From NCBI GenBank assembly GCA_036435485.1, contig CM071595.1:106694580-106758579 (forward strand): a stretch of 64,000 nt of DNA. The letters are read 5' to 3'. Under the pieces are notes generated by a model. That model searched no databases, was not told the DNA's origin, and saw only the letters and a program-made list of their open reading frames with translations. Within the stretch, counting starts at the first letter, position 1; the number at the start of each line of letters is the position of its first letter. This DNA is from Saposhnikovia divaricata. Its lineage: Eukaryota > Streptophyta > Magnoliopsida > Apiales > Apiaceae. Both the position numbers and the translations under genes were made by a program. This document shows positions 36,605 to 46,801 of this stretch, piece by piece.

Positions 36605-37255
36605 TTTGGGATAATCAATGACTGCAATTTGTTATAAATTCACAGGTATTTTAAATGTCCATATTTTTAGGACTTGTGAATTTACTTTGCATCCAGTCCT
36701 CATCTTACAGTTATCTCTATATTAATTGCCATGCTTATAAATGCTATCTTTTATGGTAATTAATTAGTAAATAATTGTGTTATTTGTAGCATAATTAAAT
36801 AATATTTTATTGACATATATCAATTAATGATATTTTGTTAATTTTATATCTATTTAATTGTGAGTTTATGTGTGTGTGTCTATATAGGTTGATAGATTTC
36901 GGTGATAAGATGTTTTTCGGCTGACAGGTTTCGGTGATTAGATGTTTTTCGGCTAATTAGGCTGTTAGGTGAGAAATTATTGAGCCGTGTTAGACTTTAA
37001 ACATATCCTGTCAATATCTCACCTAACCCACTAGCCCTTGAAACCTTATAAATGATGAGTTTTTGTTTATGTTTAACATCATCATTTTTCAGATATACAG
37101 AGCATATACACTCAATTGCTGAAAATTTCAAGCTTTGACCGGAAAGATCTCACAATCTAGCTGGTGGTTTTCAGATCGGATTTCATATTCTTGCTTTATA
37201 CATCATCCTTTATAAAAACTAACCCTTGTTTTTTAATCTCTTCAAAGTTTTGAAA
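36605..37255 (+). other. Spacer between pol and extra ORF
   Basis: Non-coding. It contains a 31-bp direct duplication built on ttcggtgat(a/t)agatgttttt at about 36896-36957. No splice or TATA signal stands out. Confidence 0.6.
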
Positions 37256-39346
37256 ATGGCATTACAGGGAAGTTTTTCAGTTGCAAAAGTGAATCCTATT
37301 TCCATTCAGCAAATCGAAACCATTCTTGATGAGCAATTTCGGGCTTGGACACAATTTCTGAATGAACATTCATTAATTCGCTATGCTTTAGTTACACCAG
37401 TGCAGCTTAACCATGATGCATTGCGTGAACTATATTGCAGTGCGGTTAACACTTCTGGACAGGACGGGTGTGCAATCACATATCGACTATTTGGTAGGTC
37501 GATTAGGGTCACTGAACGAGATATTAATCGAATTCTTCATTTTCCTATGGAAAATCTTGTTTCTGATCCTACACCTGAACAGATTAAAATGTTCTTTCGT
37601 TTTATAAGGTACCAAGATGGCAATTTCAATACTGGTAATCTTTCTAGAACATTTCTAACCCAGTACTGGAATTTCTTCTTTCACACTCTTAACCATATTT
37701 TTTCCTCAAATAGAACAAATCAAGATCGAATACCTGAATTTATTCAAAAAATAGGGTATGCGGTCGCCAATAATTTGAGGATTAATTTTGGAAAAATAGT
37801 GCTTGGTCAAATCATTTTAAAGATGAAACACTTGGGAACAAGAGATGTTCAGACTCAAAATGTCAAATGTCTATATCCAAGGTTTCTACAGCTAATATTA
37901 AATGATTTTTTGAATGATGAAGACAGGGCACGCTTGGAAAATGGTCAAAAGGTGGAATTTTCTTCCATGAAGACGAATGTAACTAATTACATAAGCAAAA
38001 AGAAATAAACGGATGTGCCTACAGTCCTAACTGAATATCTAAAGACTGTCCCACTTCCGTTGTTACTAAGACCAGTGAGAGCAGGTATACGACAAGGTAA
38101 TATTTCAATCCCTGCTATTCCAACCTCTGTATTCCCTACTGTGTCACAGTAAATACAGTTTCTACAGCCCCTAGTGGCCATCTTACCGGACCAAGAGCAG
38201 GAAATCCCACCGACTCTAACACAGGTCGAAGAGCCCTTTTTACAAATGCAAACACAAACACAACAAACTCCTACACCTCAATTGTCACTTAAACGACCAT
38301 CCATCAACACTTTTGAGGGAGATAGTGCCTCAGCAGCACCACATAAGGAGTTAGTTACATCAGTCGCTCTACCTCATTCTAAACGGAGTAAACCTAATGA
38401 ACCTGAGGTAACGGCAACTGTTAGTAAAACAATTCTTCCCTATCCAATGAGTGAAAATGTAAATGAGGTTGAATTGATGGGAGCAACTATCTTGAGTTCC
38501 ATTTCACGGAACATAAGAGAGGTTGATGATCTTTCTAAAGATCAAATGCCTTCACAGGCATCCGAGGTGGAATTACCTACCTCAATAACTGCTGGTGAAT
38601 CTTCCATTTTACGGAAAGATCCATCGATAGGAGGTTCTTTTATGAACCAAGTGTCTTCACAGACATACGAGGGAAACTTGGGTTTTGTACCATTTAATCT
38701 ATTCAAGTTTAACCTCCCAGAGGGAAAATCTCTGGATCTCTTTCAAGATTTACCACTCTTTACCAGTGGTCGGCAACTTGCTTCACGCGAGGATGGAAGC
38801 TCACGAACTTTCATTGCACCATCTGTGACCTCTGAAAAAGGGGATAGGATGATTTCATTTGCAGGTGCACATATCGGTGGAAGCTCTGGAGGAGAGTTGA
38901 GGGAAACACGAACAGAACATGTAAGTGTAACCCAAACCACTAAACCGAGTGAATATAGAGTGTTGAGTGAAACACCTGCAAAACGTATGAGTGAGCAACC
39001 TACTCAACCACATGCACCTGTAACCAGAAAGGAATATAGCAGACTCCTTACACGGGTCCAAACAATGGAGAAAGAGTTGTCAAATATTTGTAAGTCCATT
39101 GCAGAAATCAAAAATTTGCAACTTATTTAAAATGATGCATTCCAGGTTCAATTACGTTCCATGGCAGCCCAGTTTAGTTATGCAATCAACTCCTTGGTAA
39201 AGCCATCTTCGTCTAATTTACCAACTCCACATCCTACTACTCTGGACGATAACCAAACTGAGGGGGAGAAGGTGGATGATCAAGAAAAATCTACTAGGCG
39301 TAAGGGCAAGGAAAGGGTTGTTGACACGGAATTAACTTTATTTTAG
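37256..39346 (+). pseudogene. Extra ORF (post-pol, ORF3) of + copia element, three in-frame stops
   Basis: From MALQGSF at 37256 (an upstream in-frame ATG lies at 37226) one frame runs about 697 codons. It is broken only by TAA at 38006-38008, 38150-38152 and 39128-39130, with no frameshift. The first 250 residues form a mixed helical, hydrophobic domain: FGRSIRVTERDINRILHFP, FFRFIRYQDGNFNTGNLSR, IGYAVANNLRINFGK and YPRFLQLILNDFL. The rest is low-complexity Ser/Thr/Pro-rich, then a predicted coiled coil (VTRKEYSRLLTRVQTMEKEL, about 39019-39078) and a basic KGKER tail. The same domain occurs in the - strand copia ORF at 40735-42645. SIRE-group elements are known for such an ORF, often called envelope-like; I see no signal peptide or clear membrane span. 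Function unknown. Confidence 0.75.
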
Positions 39347-39570
39347 GAAAAGAAAAGCTAATGGGAGTATTAGTGCTATGTGGAAAGAAAGCAAGGCAAA
39401 CTTGAAGATATGTTCAGTCTAGAGGAACAATTGACTTGCACTTGTTCTAATTTTAGAAATCTGGAAAATGTATATATATGATCCAGAATGCGCTTTAATA
39501 TTGTTTCTTTGTATTTTATTTGTATCATTTGAGTTATCCTCTAGGTATTTGCTTGTCAAACCCTAACAAT
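39347..39570 (+). other. Non-coding stretch between ORF3 and purine tract
   Basis: About 220 bp without coding signal; it ends in ctaggtatttgcttgtcaaa just before the purine tract. Confidence 0.5.
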
Positions 39571-39585
39571 CAAATAGGGGGAGAT
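39571..39585 (+). promoter_or_regulatory. Polypurine tract of + copia element
   Basis: CAAATAGGGGGAGAT directly precedes the LTR start TGTAAAGC. It is nearly the same word as the purine tract of the nested copia at 9880, supporting common lineage. Confidence 0.92.
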
Positions 39586-40027
39586 TGTAAAGCATAATGT
39601 AATGTAATATGTAATAGAGGAAATATATAACTCAACTAGGATAAAAGATAAATAATATTAACTCTATACAGGGATCGTGAAAGTTGAAGAACAGGCATCA
39701 ATAAGGATCAAGTTGCTGAAAGAAGTTCATTAACATGATCAAGCCTCAATGACAAAATAAGATGTACAGATGATTCAGTTGAAGGGCCAAAAGATCCCAG
39801 AGATAAAGTTTTTATGGTTGCACAATTCTTAGCAGTGTTCTTAAAGACATGATACGATGACCACGAGTGAATGTTAGTCATCTGTGAAACAGACCAGTTG
39901 CACTAGGCGTCAATACTTCACAAAGGAATCGAAGTATCTAACTCGGAAAAACTGTTAAAAGAAATCGGTGTTGATATCCTCTAGTTAGTTGGAAGCTGAA
40001 TATTTAAGGATGTCAAAATAAGAGGAA

Positions 40028-40195
40028 ATGAATAGTATCTGAAATTACTATTCATATGAATAGTATCCAAAATTACTATTCATATAAATAGTAACTGAAA
40101 TTAATATTCATATGAATAGTAACCAAAATTACTATTCACATGAATAGTAAACAAATTTCTATTCACATTCACATGAATAGTAACCAAAAGTACTA
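40028..40195. repeat. Array of palindromic attcatatgaatag repeats in LTR
   Basis: Six or so units of about 27 bp read ctattcatatgaatagta with accaaaatta spacers. Each unit core is self-complementary. They lie about 170-340 bp upstream of the TATA box, the usual enhancer position in LTRs. Confidence 0.85.
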
Positions 40196-40242
40196 TGCAA
40201 GTTGGGTCCCACCTGTTTGATTTTATAAATTTTGAAGATCAA

Positions 40243-40318
40243 AAGTTCGGCATTGAAAAACAGAGGCAGAGGCGGCTAAAGTTCGGCATTGAAAAACAGA
40301 GGCAGAGGGGGCTAAAAC
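40243..40318. repeat. Two-copy 37-bp direct repeat in LTR
   Basis: aagttcggcattgaaaaaca followed by gaggcagagg(c/g)ggctaa occurs twice in tandem, with one difference, just upstream of the TATA box. Confidence 0.9.
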
Positions 40319-40366
40319 ATTCGTTAGCAGTTACGTTATTTAGCAGCATAGTAACTTTCTAAAATC

Positions 40367-40374
40367 TATAAATA
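40367..40374 (+). promoter_or_regulatory. TATA box of + copia LTR
   Basis: TATAAATA in the context ctataaataggc is followed after about 30 bp by a C/A-rich start-site-like stretch (cacctcaacacacaac). In this solitary 3' LTR, transcription would read outward into the - strand ORF3. Confidence 0.6.
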
Positions 40375-40734
40375 GGCATGTTGTATTTCATTTCAAAATA
40401 CACCTCAACACACAACTTTCTATTCTCTCTCTTATATCTTCTCTGTGTAAGCTGCTAGACAGTCCATCTAGTAGGAAAGTCGGCTTAACCCACTTTCAGG
40501 AAGTGTTGGGTAGAAGGTCCTCGTGCCTAAACTATCCTTAGGAGTGTTTGATTTTGTAGCTGATCCATAAGATTAGATTGTGTAGCAAACCTCCGGGTTT
40601 TATCTATTCAAAGATATTTCCCAAACAATTATGTTATTACGATTCAATATTTTTGATTTCATATTCACATCAAAAATCGAAATATTGCTAAATAACGTAT
40701 TCAACCCCCCTTCTACGTTATTCCGGACCCAACA

Positions 40735-42645
40735 GTGACATAGGAGAATAGCCTCATAGTCTGGATCTGGCATGTCTGCAGTGAGTAGGTTTTGAGCAAT
40801 CTTTGTGAACTCAGGAATCTGATCCATAATTAAGTTTTGAAGAGCTTCAACCGTCAATTGTTGTGGAACAGACCCTGATCCTGAAGCACTGTCATGTTGC
40901 ACAGGCTTCAGCCATTGGGACATGAAGTTAGAGCTAGAGCTAGGCAAGCTAGACTCCTCAGTTACAGATGTAACTTCTGCAACCGGATGAATTGACTCTA
41001 CTACTGTTGTCTCCACAGGAGTGGGATGAGTTACAATAGTAGTTGATATAGGCACAGAGTCTCTAGTGAAAACTAGTGAATCCTCTGCGTTTGTGATGGT
41101 GTCATTAGGATATGCCCTAGCTTGCATTCCCTCACCATCTAAATGTGGTTCCTGGGTGGTGAGAAAAGTGTCATGCACTAAGTCACTTGAATCCATTGGC
41201 TCACCAAGAGGAGAGAATTCTTGGTGATCAATGCCTTGCTCCTCAATTGCTTGAGTTGCAGGTTCCAAAGAAATTTGAGATGTAGATTCTGGAAGAGAAG
41301 TGTCTTTTAGAGTAGATTTTGGCAACCCCCCCTGAGAAATAGAGGGAGTTTCAAGTGTGATTTGCTCTCCACTCAGTGTAGTGCCAGCCTTATCACTCCT
41401 TGATGCTGACTCTTTACAAGAAGGTGCATTGGGGTGGATGCTTGATTCTATAGATGCGCCCTGTTGAGATGATACATCTAGTGAACTGTGTGCCCCTGAT
41501 TTTACAACTTCAACCATTTGTTTGACTGAAGAGGTGGTTTGTGATTCTTCTTCTTTGGTCTCTGTAAGGGTGACTCAGGTTCCTCACTTTCTAAACCTAA
41601 TTCTACAGCCAATGCTTCTTCTATCAAGATATTCAAGGGCTCAAATTCAATTTGTTTTCTCTTCTTCTTCTCCTTTTTACTAAAACCACCCTGTTGAGAG
41701 GATGATGCAGATGGTTCTATGTTTGGTAGAGTGTTTGTTTGAGGGGGTTGGTTAGCAGGCCCTGGGTTAGCATTTTGTTCTACTTGCTTGGGCTGTGCTA
41801 ACTGTGATTTGGACTCAAATATTGGCATGTTGTGGGGGTAAGTCCTAAATAAACTCTCCATATGAGGAGTTATTTTAAGTCTTACATCCACATCATTCCT
41901 ATTCTCCAAGTTACCAAAAATGAGTTTGGTCATGGATCTAGGATAGCCTATTCTACTCTTATCTATTCCAGGCAATTAAATCAATTTCTTATTTACAAAA
42001 TTAAGTGCAGATTGAATAAAGCGAGGGAAGAAAATTTTTAGTACCTCTCTTGGCTGAGTTCTTACCAAGCCTCCCGTACAGCTCCTGCATAATAAGTTAG
42101 CCAACATTGATCTTTTTCCCATAAGCTAAGGCATAGCCTATTTGCTGTGATGGTGCACTGATTTGGTCAAAGCTTGACTTTCTTGCTATAAAGACTTGAA
42201 GAATGGTGTCAAAGACATAACTCCATTCCTTCCTCAAGAACTTCCTATTCAAATGTCCAAGTTTGATTTCATCTGAGTAGTGAATGAAATCAAAGAAGTC
42301 CTCCAATTCACCATTTGTGGCTGGACTATCATACACCTCCTGTTGTAAGCCCAGTGCTTGATTCATGTCTTCAGTGGCGAAAGTGATTTCCTTGTCCTGA
42401 ATTTTGAAGTAGACTACGTATGACGTTATTGCATTTTCTAGGGCCACAACTTCCACAGTAGCAGTCCTCCAAAACTGTTCCAGTAGGTCTAGATACAGAG
42501 TTGGGTTGGCTGAGAGTGCAGTCTTGATGTATGACTGTGACATCCATCGAACAAAGCACTTGAAGTTCACATTGGGTGCTTCATCATCGTTGGTTATTGC
42601 GATGAAGTTTGTTTGTTTGGGTATGGTGAGTTGAGTGTTTGCCAT
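40735..42645 (-). pseudogene. Extra ORF (ORF3) of - copia element, frameshifted and truncated
   Basis: It starts MANTQLTIPK at 42645 (in-frame upstream ATG at 42657). The first frame runs to a stop at 42097 (YALAYGKKINVG). Coding similarity continues in shifted frames (FFPRFIQSALNF, then GYPRSMTKLIFGNL from 41975, then 41517 onward) until the + copia insertion at 40735. The N-terminal domain aligns with the + copia ORF3: ITFATEDMNQALGL with IRVTERDINRILHF, FFDFIHYSDEIKLGHLNRKF with FFRFIRYQDGNFNTGNLSRT, and FPRFIQSALN with YPRFLQLILN. The distal part has a lysine-rich KKEKKKRKQ patch, then a long Ser/Thr/Pro-rich region. Likely a structural or accessory protein of SIRE-type elements; role unknown. 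The open frame seen to 40600 extends artificially into the other element's LTR. Confidence 0.72.
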
Positions 42646-42657
42646 TGATACACACAC

Positions 42658-42660
<3 letters not shown>

Positions 42661-42688
<28 letters not shown>
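42661..42688. repeat. (GA)n microsatellite
   Basis: 14 GA units just upstream of the - strand ORF3 start; on the coding strand a CT tract in its leader. Confidence 0.95.
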
Positions 42689-42694
<6 letters not shown>

Positions 42695-43517
42695 ATTGAA
42701 AAAGAAATTTATCTTCGGAAGTTAGGGTTTTCAGAGGTTTTGGAGAGTTAGATGCTTGAGAAATCGAATGAAATGAATCGAATAGATGTTGAATTGTATA
42801 AGTGTGAAGTACTTGAATTATCGATTCGATATATGTTTTGTATCGACAAGTCAGGCATTCGAGAAGTAAAAATCAACTATTCGATAAGTCAAGAGAGGCT
42901 TATTCGATAACTCAAGCAGGTTGTAACTCACTGATGGCAGTTATCTAACTTAGAAATAATTCTAAATTAAATAAAATATGTTTTTATGAGTGATTTAAAA
43001 TTCTGAATAAAAATCCAAAAACGGGTAAGATTCAGCGAGAATTCAGCCTTTTCAAATGATTCGAGAACTCCAATACAGTATTCGATAACTCAGTCATTAG
43101 AGAACTCAATTACCATATTCGAGTAGTGGAACATGTCTTTGTTCGATATCTCCAAGAAGGCACTATTCGAGAACTCGAGAGTGTTCCAAATAGACTTGCT
43201 AGAGAAGTCGACCATTGACATGAAAGTCATTAGAGAAGTCTGACTTATCGAACTGTTCTTTTCACTCATAAAATTCAATTTTCACTATCTTTTAAAATTT
43301 ACCAGTAATATTCAATGGAGAATAATTCTAATAAATTAAATAGTGATTTTCTCAAAATTTCATAGAAATTTCAAGTTGATATAATATGACTTTTCAACAT
43401 ATGCAACAGATTTGAAATATTTATAAATCATATTTCAGCCAACACTTACTTCAAAAATATTGAGAATTTAGATAAAGTAAGTGTTTACTGCTGCAACAAT
43501 CTAGTTGATATTTTCAC
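42689..43517 (-). other. Spacer between RNase H and ORF3, with tattcgag/tattcgata motif cluster
   Basis: Non-coding. Between 42735 and 43255 about a dozen copies of attcgagaact, attcgataactc or relatives occur. These are the reverse complement of the tcgaata words clustered in this element's LTRs. The position just upstream of ORF3 suggests a regulatory or leader role, but that is inference. Confidence 0.6.
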
Positions 43518-44309
43518 TTAGCCAGATTCTGAAGAATTCAGCATTCCAATCTCACTAACCAACCTTGTGAAGGTGGCTTCATCCAATGGCTTAGTGAATA
43601 TATCAGCTAATTGTTTATCTGTGGAGACATAATGCAACTCAATGGTTCCATTAGTTGCATGCTTCCTAATGAAATGATATCTGATGTCAATGTGCTTTGT
43701 CCTAGAATGATTGACAGGATTGGCAACTATAGAGATTTCACTTGTGTTGTCACACGTGATTGGAATTCTTTCCAACACAAGTCCATAATCTCTAAGTTGA
43801 TTTCTAATCCAAAGCACTTGAGCACAGCAACTTCCAGCAGCTATGTATTCAGCCTCAGTTGTGGAAGTTGACACAGATTGTTGTTTCTTGCTGTACCAAG
43901 AGACTAACCTTTGTCCAAGAAACTGGCAGCTACCTGAGGTGCTTTTCCTATCCACTCTGCATCTAGCATAATCGGCATCAGAATAACCAACCAGACTGAT
44001 CCCTGTGTCCTTAGGATACCCATAAACCCAAGTTTGGAGTGCCCTTCAGATATCTAAAGATCCTCTTTATAGCAATCAAATGTGACTCTTTTGGATTTGA
44101 TTGAAACCTTGCACACAGACATGTAGCAAACATGATGTCTAGCCTACTTGCAGTGAGATAGAGTAGAGAACCAACCATGCCTCTATAGACTGAGGTATCT
44201 ACTTTCTTGCCTTTAGCATCTTCATCCAATTTGGTGGTGCCATGGGTGTCATTGCAGGTGAGCAGTCTTCTAAGTCAAACTTCATCAATAAATCCTTGAT
44301 GTACTTGGT
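43518..44309 (-). pseudogene. Copia RNase H region of - element
   Basis: Open stretches 44229-44011 (GSLLYLTASRLDIMF, LCARFQSNPKESHLIAIKRI) and 43955-43518 (RKSTSGSCQFLGQRLVSWYS, STTEAEYIAAG, CDNTSEISIV, HTRTKHIDIRYHF-like, ADIFTKPLDEATFTRLV) give the connection and RNase H domains. The E of TTEAEY and the D of CDNTS are present. The DSDYA block between them is reachable only by changing frame near 43980. A short frame break also separates it from the RT. Confidence 0.85.
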
Positions 44310-44915
44310 TTAACTGATAAAGATACCACCCTTCCTTTGATTAACTTGTAACCCAAGAAAAAATGTCAACTCTCCCATCATGCTCATCTCATATCTGCTC
44401 TGCATGAGCTTAGAGAATTTCTTACACAGCTTCTCATTTGTAGAGCCAAATATGATATCATCCACATAGATCTGAACTAGGATAATATCATTAACATGCT
44501 TCTTGTAAAATAGTGTCTTGTCCAATGTGCATCTAGTGAATTGATTTTCAAGAAGAAATTGTGATAAAGTATCATACCATGCCCTTGGAGCCTGCTTAAG
44601 TCCATACAATGCCTTAAGCAATCTGTAGACAAATTCTGGGAAATGTGGATCCTCAAAGCCAGGTGGTTGTTGCACATAAACTTCTTCTTCCAACTCTCCA
44701 TTCAGAAATGCACTCTTGACATCCATTTGATAGACTTAAAGTTTGAATGAGCAGCAAATGCCAAGAAGATTCTAATGGCTTCCAATCTAGCAACAGGGGC
44801 AAATGTCTCATCATTATCAATGCCTTCCTGTTGAGAGTATCCTTTTGCAACCAACCTTGATTTGTTTCTTACTATTACACCATCTTCATCCATCTTATTT
44901 TTCAGAACCCATTGG
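44310..44915 (-). pseudogene. Copia reverse transcriptase of - element
   Basis: The first frame (to about 44735) reads GAQWVLKNKMDEDG, SRLVAKGYSQQEGID, FAPVARLEAIRIFLAFAAHS. A single-base change near 44735 shifts into MDVKSAFLNGELEEEVYVQQ, LYGLKQAPRAWYDTLS, and the catalytic IYVDDIIFGS, ending LGLQVNQRKGGIFIS with a stop at 44310. Core residues are intact apart from the frameshift. Its N-terminal end is split by the TRIM-like insertion at 44921-45389. Confidence 0.88.
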
Positions 44916-44920
44916 GCTCC

Positions 44921-45389
44921 TCCCAAAAGGCTTCATACTAATATGGAGTTAATGGGTGTTGCGCGGCCCAACAAGTGGTATCAGAGCCGATGGTTAAGAA
45001 GTTGATCCTGGGGTTGCGGGCTGCAAGTTGTGTGTTGTGGGAGGCTCTCCAGAATCACAATTGGAGATCTTGGACGGCTTGTGTCGAAAGTCTTCCTGAC
45101 ATTGAGGTGGTCGGGCGGCGTGTCCCGCAAGATGAGGAGCCCAACAAATGAGTAGTGGCGGTATAAGGGTCACAAGATTGGTGGTTCTTGGATTGAGGGG
45201 AGATTATAGAGTGGGTGTCAACCCAAGTCCCACATCGATAAGATAAAGAAGAATTATCTTAAATATAAACAGCCAAAACAACTCCATTAGTATGAGGCCT
45301 TTTGGAAGAGCCCAAAAACAAATCCGTGCGGGCGTGGCCACAGCCCAGAGCGGACAATATCATACTAATGTGGAGTTAATGGGTGTTGC
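44921..45389 (+). mobile_element. TRIM-like mini-retrotransposon inserted in copia pol
   Basis: 469 bp splits the pol codons for IVG and AQW and is flanked by gctcc at 44916-44920 and 45390-45394. Inside, AGTGGTATCAGAGCC (44973-44987), a tRNA-iMet primer site, follows a short terminal piece ending taatgggtgttgcgc..cccaaca. The right part (from about 45220, tgtcaacccaagtcccacat) reads like a TRIM LTR, with attagtatgaggccttttgg and gcggacaatatcatactaat, and ends with the same taatgggtgttgcgc text. The left LTR is cut down to about 50 bp and starts with a piece (cccaaaaggcttcatactaa) that is the inverse of part of the right LTR. No protein is encoded, as expected of TRIMs. Confidence 0.75.
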
Positions 45390-45394
45390 GCTCC

Positions 45395-46800
45395 AACAAT
45401 GGTTATGTTCTCTGGTGCAGGCACAAGCTCCCATACTTTGTTTCTTTCAAATTGATTCAGCTCCTCTTGCATAGCAACAATCCAATCTGGATCCAACAGT
45501 GCATCATCAAGTTTCTTAGGCTCAATCTGAGATAGAAAGCAACCATAGAGACACTCATTTTGAGTAGCTCTCCTAGTCCTTACTCTTGCATTTGGATCTC
45601 CAATAATTTGCTCTACAGTGTGTAATCTATCCCATTTCCTTGAATGCTCAGTCTGATTTCTCAACCTTGATGTTGCTTCATCATCCAAGTCATGATCATT
45701 TACATTTCCTCCCCCTGTGAAGTTGCCACTATTCACAGGTGTGTCTTGGATGCTTGTCTCTTCACTGTTGATTGGCACAAATTCTTCCCTTGCTTCATCA
45801 TTCACTGGAATTGGTTGAATTGTAGTCTCAACTTCTGTTTCAATCTCTTTATCAGAATCATCTAGATTTTCAAACCTTAATGGATCTTTATCTTCATCAT
45901 TGGCTTCTTCTAATCCAGGTAGTTTGCTGTCATCAAAAGTCACATATGTGTTTTCCATAACTTTCTTTTGACTGATGACATAAACTTTGTATGCAATTCT
46001 CTCCATAGAATAGCCAAGAAAAATTCCTTTAAATGCCTTTGCATCAAACTTTCCAACATATTCTGAATTATCCTTCAACACAAAGCATTTGCTTCCGAAA
46101 GTATGAACATACTTTAGAGTAGGCTTCTTTCCAGTCATCAAATTGTAAGGTGTCTTTCCAGTGTTTTTGTTGATGAGAGTTTTGTTCTGGATATAGCATG
46201 CAGTGCTCAAAGCTTCAGCCCAAAAACATGTAGGCATCTTTGCATCAAGCAACATTGTTCTAGCAGCCTCAATTAGAGTTCTATTCTTTCTCTCAACTAC
46301 TCCATTTTGTTGTGGAGTCCTTGGAGCTGAGAATTGTTGTGAAATGCCATTCTCTTTGCAAAATGCTTCAAGTAAGGCATTTCTGAACTCTGTTCCATTA
46401 TCACTTCTCAATGCAATCAATCTTGCATTGTTGGCCTTTGCTTCCTTATCAACTTTCTTTATGTGCTCAATGATTACTTGTGAAGTCTCATCCTTTGATG
46501 CTAGAAATTCCACCCATGTATACCTTGTGTAGTCATCAACCACCACTAGGACATACTTCTTTCTTGAGAGTGACATAATATTGACAGGCCCAAACAAGTC
46601 CATATGAATTAGTTGCAGGGGCTTGGTTATTGATGTCACTGTCTTTGACTTGTGGCTTGACCTTTTCATCTTTCCTTTTTGACAAGCCTCACACACTCCT
46701 TCTTGACAGAATTCAAGTGTGGGCATGCCTCTCACTAATTCTCTTTTAACTAGAGAATTAATGGCCTTGAAGTTCAGGTGTGATAACTTCTTATGCCACA
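45395..46800 (-). pseudogene. Copia integrase and integrase-RT linker of - element
   Basis: From the in-frame TGA near 46800 the frame reads LWHKKLSHLNFKAINSLVK, then CEACQKGKMKRSSH, giving the HHCC zinc finger. The catalytic core has HMDLFGPV, ALRSDNGTEF and NGVVERKNRTL, so the D, D and E are present. The GKxxx-type C-terminal end (KCFVLKDNSEYVGKFDAKA) and a long acidic linker (EIETEVETTIQPIPVND) follow. After it come TRRATQNECLYGCFLSQIEP and AMQEELNQFERNKVWELVP, the start of reverse transcriptase, cut at TIVGAQ by the TRIM. This is the best preserved part of the element; the only break in it is the TGA before the zinc finger. Confidence 0.88.
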
Positions 46801-46801
46801 G

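Larger units (their letters stand above)
34313..40734 (+). mobile_element. 5'-truncated Ty1/copia SIRE-like element with extra ORF and 3' LTR
   Basis: The fragment begins inside integrase (RKNRTLIEAARTML) at the microhomology junction. It continues through reverse transcriptase, RNase H, a 650-bp spacer, an extra ORF (37256-39346), a purine tract (caaatagggggagat) and a 3' LTR at 39586-40734. It interrupts the extra ORF of the - strand copia element, which resumes at 40735 with gtgac, the likely 3' target duplication. Its 5' LTR, gag, protease and half of integrase are missing, together with the adjoining part of the host copia, so one deletion probably removed both. Confidence 0.88.
39586..40734 (+). 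repeat. 3' LTR of + copia element
   Basis: 1149 bp from TGTAAAGC to GGACCCAACA. It follows the purine tract and ends where the - strand ORF3 resumes. The partner 5' LTR is absent from the window. It contains two short repeat arrays and a TATA box, and ends in a ccccccttctacgtta segment typical of SIRE-type LTR ends. Confidence 0.88.

Noticed and set aside
40600..40734. Extension of the - strand ORF3 frame into the neighbouring LTR
   Set aside because: The frame stays open by chance across the insertion point; true ORF3 sequence ends at 40735.
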